Positions 6,364 to 8,610 of a stretch of 8,610 nt of DNA are shown here, one piece after another (position 1 is the first letter of the stretch; each line of letters starts with the position of its first letter). The position numbers were made by a program, and so were the translations under genes. The notes below the pieces were generated by a model. That model saw nothing but the letters and a program-made list of their open reading frames with translations. It ran no database searches and had not been told where the DNA came from. Source of the stretch: an uncultured Lachnospiraceae bacterium (GTDB taxonomy: Bacteria > Bacillota > Clostridia > Lachnospirales > Lachnospiraceae); the NCBI GenBank assembly GCA_902783395.1, contig CACZRA010000348.1, positions 1-8,610 of the forward strand, in the 5' to 3' direction.

Positions 6364-8025
6364 TCACCTCCTGAGATCTATGATACGCGCGTTATAATCA
6401 TCCGCCATGTCCTGTATCTCACCTTCATCCGGCATAGTCCCGTCCTCTGCCGGCTTTATAAGCCTTGTGACCCCGGGCACCGCGGCATAGGGCAGCACCT
6501 TGGACCTCAGCTGGTCCTCCGACGGATCCACGACCACTATGCATTCTCCGTATCCGGGCCTTTCTCCCGCTGCCTTGAGGAATTCCTCCTCTATGGAATC
6601 TATCTCCGCGATGAGCTCTCCGTACTCCCTCTGATAGCCCGAAGGCACCAGAGTCCTCTCCACATATCCGAAATTCACCGTCACTGCGAGCACGAGCGTG
6701 ATAAGAGGCGCGGTCCATACGGGACGGAGCCTCTCCTTCATGAGAAGGTACAGCGCGGCATACAGCATGGCTCCGAAGTAGGTCGCTATATATCTGTCGT
6801 AACTTGAGAGGGAAAGCGCCTCCCATTCCTCAAATACAAACAGATACACATACAGCATCACGAGGAGATAGCCTGCCATGCCGAGCAGTATCACGGCCAG
6901 GGAAAGTCTGTCCTCGCTCCTCCTTCCGTTACGCCTTATGTATATGATAAAGGATACCACGAATATCAGCAATATTACAGCACTTGATAGTCCCGCCGCG
7001 CCGTCATTCAGGCCGTAGGTGAAAAGCTTCAGTGTGAATTCCTTTGCCGTTGAAAGGGCGTAATCCGGCAGAGCCGTATGTCCCGAGGACATGTTCTTTT
7101 CGAGATTGTCCGACAGATAGGTCGTATTTCCCTTTATCCTGCAGAATATCTTCCAGGATTCCCAGAAGACAAGCGTGATGACAGGAAGTATCGAAAAGAC
7201 CAGCCAGGACTTTATCTTCTTAGGTTCTATCATCCTTACGAAAAAGACTCCTATGCATACGAGGGAAAGGATGAGGCTCGTAGTCTTTAGCATCCCGAGC
7301 ACGGTGACCGTCAGGATGATCCTTGCATCCCCGAAGACACCGGGCTCATCCCCTCTTCTGATATCCATGATATAGACCAGGGCGCTTCCGAAGACTGTGG
7401 TCGCCAGTATGTCGGTCCCGACGGAGTGCAGGAACTGGAAGGAAATAAGAAAGGGAAGCATGATGCCCAGCAGGGCGCGGCAGATATAAGTTACGCTGTC
7501 ATCCTCCTTTTTCCTGTGCGTAAGTTCCGCAAGGGATACGAGCATCAGGGCCCAGAGTACGAAGTACATGGTGCTCTCCCTGAAGGCTCCGGTCAGTCTG
7601 AACATCAGGAAATCCATGATGAAGACCGTGGGAAAATAATCCCTGTAAAAGGTGCTCGCCATACTGCCCGTTGGCAGGCCGTTCACATAGTACATATCCT
7701 TCGGCGTGATCGCCCAGGAATGGAAATCGTCAAAGTTTGTGATCCTCATGTGGAGGCTTACGATATAGAGCAGGATAAGAAGGATAATAAATACGAGATT
7801 TCCCGGATCCGCAAAGGGCTCTCTTATTGCCTTCTTTTTTGCAAGGACAAGATATGCGGATGCTGCAAGTCCCAAAGCTTCATAGAGGATCAGAAGCTCT
7901 GTGATATGGCTCACATGTCCCGTGATGGTAAGGAGATATAAGAGCAGCATGAAAAGATAGACCCCTGCGGGGAGTGACTGTATGAGCCTTCTGTCATATT
8001 TCAGTGCCGCGCTTAAGGAAACCAT
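6364..8025 (-). CDS. Polytopic membrane protein, probable GT-C-type glycosyltransferase
   Basis: A 553-residue integral membrane protein with roughly 11-13 hydrophobic segments, the clearest near 20-37, 41-63, 77-93, 152-168, 180-198, 235-262, 271-291, 347-363, 374-398, 413-428 and 436-453. After the third segment an acidic/aromatic loop NFDDFHSWAITPKD (97-110) resembles the catalytic-aspartate loop of GT-C enzymes (compare WDE-type motifs); SSYDRYIATYF (407-417) is a second likely conserved spot. A soluble tail of about 90 residues (from 464) follows the last helix and ends in an alternating strand/helix pattern (CIVVVDPSEDQL). No family was recognised with certainty. The start is the ATG of TAATG at 8025, sharing one base with the ecfT stop; an upstream extension to 8157 would only read ecfT out of frame. 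The neighbouring Dpm-type enzyme supports the idea that this protein uses a polyprenyl-linked sugar outside the membrane. It could instead be a flippase or polymerase. Confidence 0.8.
   Translation of the reverse strand: MVSLSAALKYDRRLIQSLPAGVYLFMLLLYLLTITGHVSHITELLILYEALGLAASAYLVLAKKKAIREPFADPGNLVFIILLILLYIVSLHMRITNFDDFHSWAITPKDMYYVNGLPTGSMASTFYRDYFPTVFIMDFLMFRLTGAFRESTMYFVLWALMLVSLAELTHRKKEDDSVTYICRALLGIMLPFLISFQFLHSVGTDILATTVFGSALVYIMDIRRGDEPGVFGDARIILTVTVLGMLKTTSLILSLVCIGVFFVRMIEPKKIKSWLVFSILPVITLVFWESWKIFCRIKGNTTYLSDNLEKNMSSGHTALPDYALSTAKEFTLKLFTYGLNDGAAGLSSAVILLIFVVSFIIYIRRNGRRSEDRLSLAVILLGMAGYLLVMLYVYLFVFEEWEALSLSSYDRYIATYFGAMLYAALYLLMKERLRPVWTAPLITLVLAVTVNFGYVERTLVPSGYQREYGELIAEIDSIEEEFLKAAGERPGYGECIVVVDPSEDQLRSKVLPYAAVPGVTRLIKPAEDGTMPDEGEIQDMADDYNARIIDLRR
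6367..6372 (-). promoter_or_regulatory. AGGAGG ribosome binding site of the polyprenyl-phosphate glycosyltransferase
   Basis: A perfect AGGAGG on the minus strand encodes the last two arginines (AGG AGG) of the GT-C-like protein and runs into its TGA stop. The 5-nt spacing to GTG 6361 favours that start over GTG 6367, which the site itself overlaps. Confidence 0.7.
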
Positions 8026-8610
8026 TATACCGGTGAGATCACTGCCGCGATCACCACAAGAGCCAGATAGCAGGCAAGGATCACATAGGCTCTTGCATCC
8101 CAGGCCTTGTATACCAGGGGCTTCATCTTCGTCCTTCCCTCGCCTCCGTTGTAGCACCTTGCTTCCATGGCAAGTGCGAGATCATTTGCTCTCCGAAAGG
8201 CCGCAACGAAAAGCGGTACGAGGAGCGGCACCAGAGCCTTTGCCCTTTTTATCAGGCCGCCGCTTTCAAAGTCGGCTCCTCTTGCCTGCTGTGCCTTCAT
8301 TATCCTGTCGGTCTCCTCCATGAGGATAGGTATGAATCTGAGGGCTATCGCCATCATCATCGCTATCTCATGTACGGGGAGCCTGAATATCTTGAGGAAT
8401 CCGAGTCCCCTTTCAAGACCGTCTGTCAGGTCGTTGGGGGTCGTCGTAAGTGTCATGAGCGAGGAGCCCAGTATCAGATAGGTGAGCCTCAGTGCCGTAA
8501 ATACGGCATTCTTAAGGCCGTCCTTGCTTATCGAGAATATATAAAAGCTTACCAGCGGCTCTCCCGGCGTAAGGAAGAGATTGAAAACCACCGTGACTAG
8601 CATGATGAGA
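8025..8610 (-). CDS. ecfT: ECF transporter transmembrane subunit EcfT (5' end outside window)
   Basis: The last 194 residues of the membrane coupling subunit of an energy-coupling-factor transporter, which links a substrate-binding S protein to the two ATPases EcfA1 and EcfA2. Counting from the methionine codon at 8603, visible features are a TTTPNDLTDGLERGL segment (53-67), ALRFIPILMEE (87-97), and the two Ala-Arg motifs that contact the ATPases: QQARGAD (105-111) and AMEARCYNGGEGRTKMKPL (145-163). The second has ARC in place of ARG. A final hydrophobic helix lies near 172-190. Family members have about 260 residues, so roughly 70 are missing at the right edge; codons upstream of 8603 stay open and read hydrophobic residues, so that methionine is not the start. 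The stop overlaps the next gene as TAATG. The ecfA genes are probably just upstream, outside the window. Confidence 0.95.
   Translation of the reverse strand, partial: LIMLVTVVFNLFLTPGEPLVSFYIFSISKDGLKNAVFTALRLTYLILGSSLMTLTTTPNDLTDGLERGLGFLKIFRLPVHEIAMMMAIALRFIPILMEETDRIMKAQQARGADFESGGLIKRAKALVPLLVPLFVAAFRRANDLALAMEARCYNGGEGRTKMKPLVYKAWDARAYVILACYLALVVIAAVISPV

Noticed and set aside
6425..6826. A 133-codon minus-strand frame within the GT-C-like gene.
   Set aside because: It is out of frame with the membrane protein, rich in Arg and Gly, and has no ribosome site; a shadow frame.
8026..8157. Upstream extension of the GT-C-like membrane protein by 44 residues.
   Set aside because: These bases encode the well-conserved EcfT C-terminus in another frame. 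The extension is Arg/Gly/Cys rich with no similarity to membrane-protein N-termini, and TAATG at 8025 gives a natural coupled start.

Overview
The window looks like chromosomal DNA of a Gram-positive anaerobe of the Clostridia, most likely Lachnospiraceae. This is inferred from protein families and style, not from a database search. Supporting signs are the HTH-fused AAA-ATPase-like protein of a family heavily duplicated in that group, the ecfT/truA pair usually found at the end of the ribosomal-protein region in Bacillota, frequent ATA and AGG codons, and AGGAGG-type ribosome binding sites.

Layout. (1) Positions 1-1033, minus strand: the N-terminal 344 residues of an AAA-ATPase-like/PD-(D/E)XK-type protein, cut by the left edge. 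(2) Positions 1034-1264: the only real intergenic region. It has a near-consensus minus-strand promoter whose -35 box lies in a perfect 17-bp inverted repeat, a candidate plus-strand promoter, and a 9-codon leader-like ORF. (3) Positions 1265-2305, plus strand: a cytoplasmic family 2 glycosyltransferase with C-terminal TPR-like repeats. (4) Positions 2289-8610, minus strand: a tightly packed operon, read from high to low coordinates: ecfT (cut by the right edge), a polytopic GT-C-like membrane protein, a Dpm/GtrB-type polyprenyl-phosphate glycosyltransferase, truA, and an aconitase-superfamily hydratase (YbhJ-like). Every junction is a stop/start overlap or a gap of a few bases. The operon ends at a strong intrinsic terminator placed inside the 3' coding sequence of the convergent plus-strand glycosyltransferase.

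How they fit together. EcfT is the membrane coupling subunit of an energy-coupling-factor vitamin transporter, and TruA makes pseudouridine in the tRNA anticodon arm; the two are commonly neighbours in Bacillota. Here a two-gene membrane glycosylation module sits between them: a GT2 enzyme expected to load a sugar on a polyprenyl phosphate, and a GT-C-like protein that could use it outside the membrane. The hydratase follows truA, where rplM-rpsI would often be expected. No CRISPR array, tRNA, rRNA or insertion sequence was seen. The most notable observations are the ecfT-[GT-C-GT2]-truA arrangement, the antisense-embedded terminator with overlapping convergent genes, and the promoter palindrome upstream of the AAA gene.
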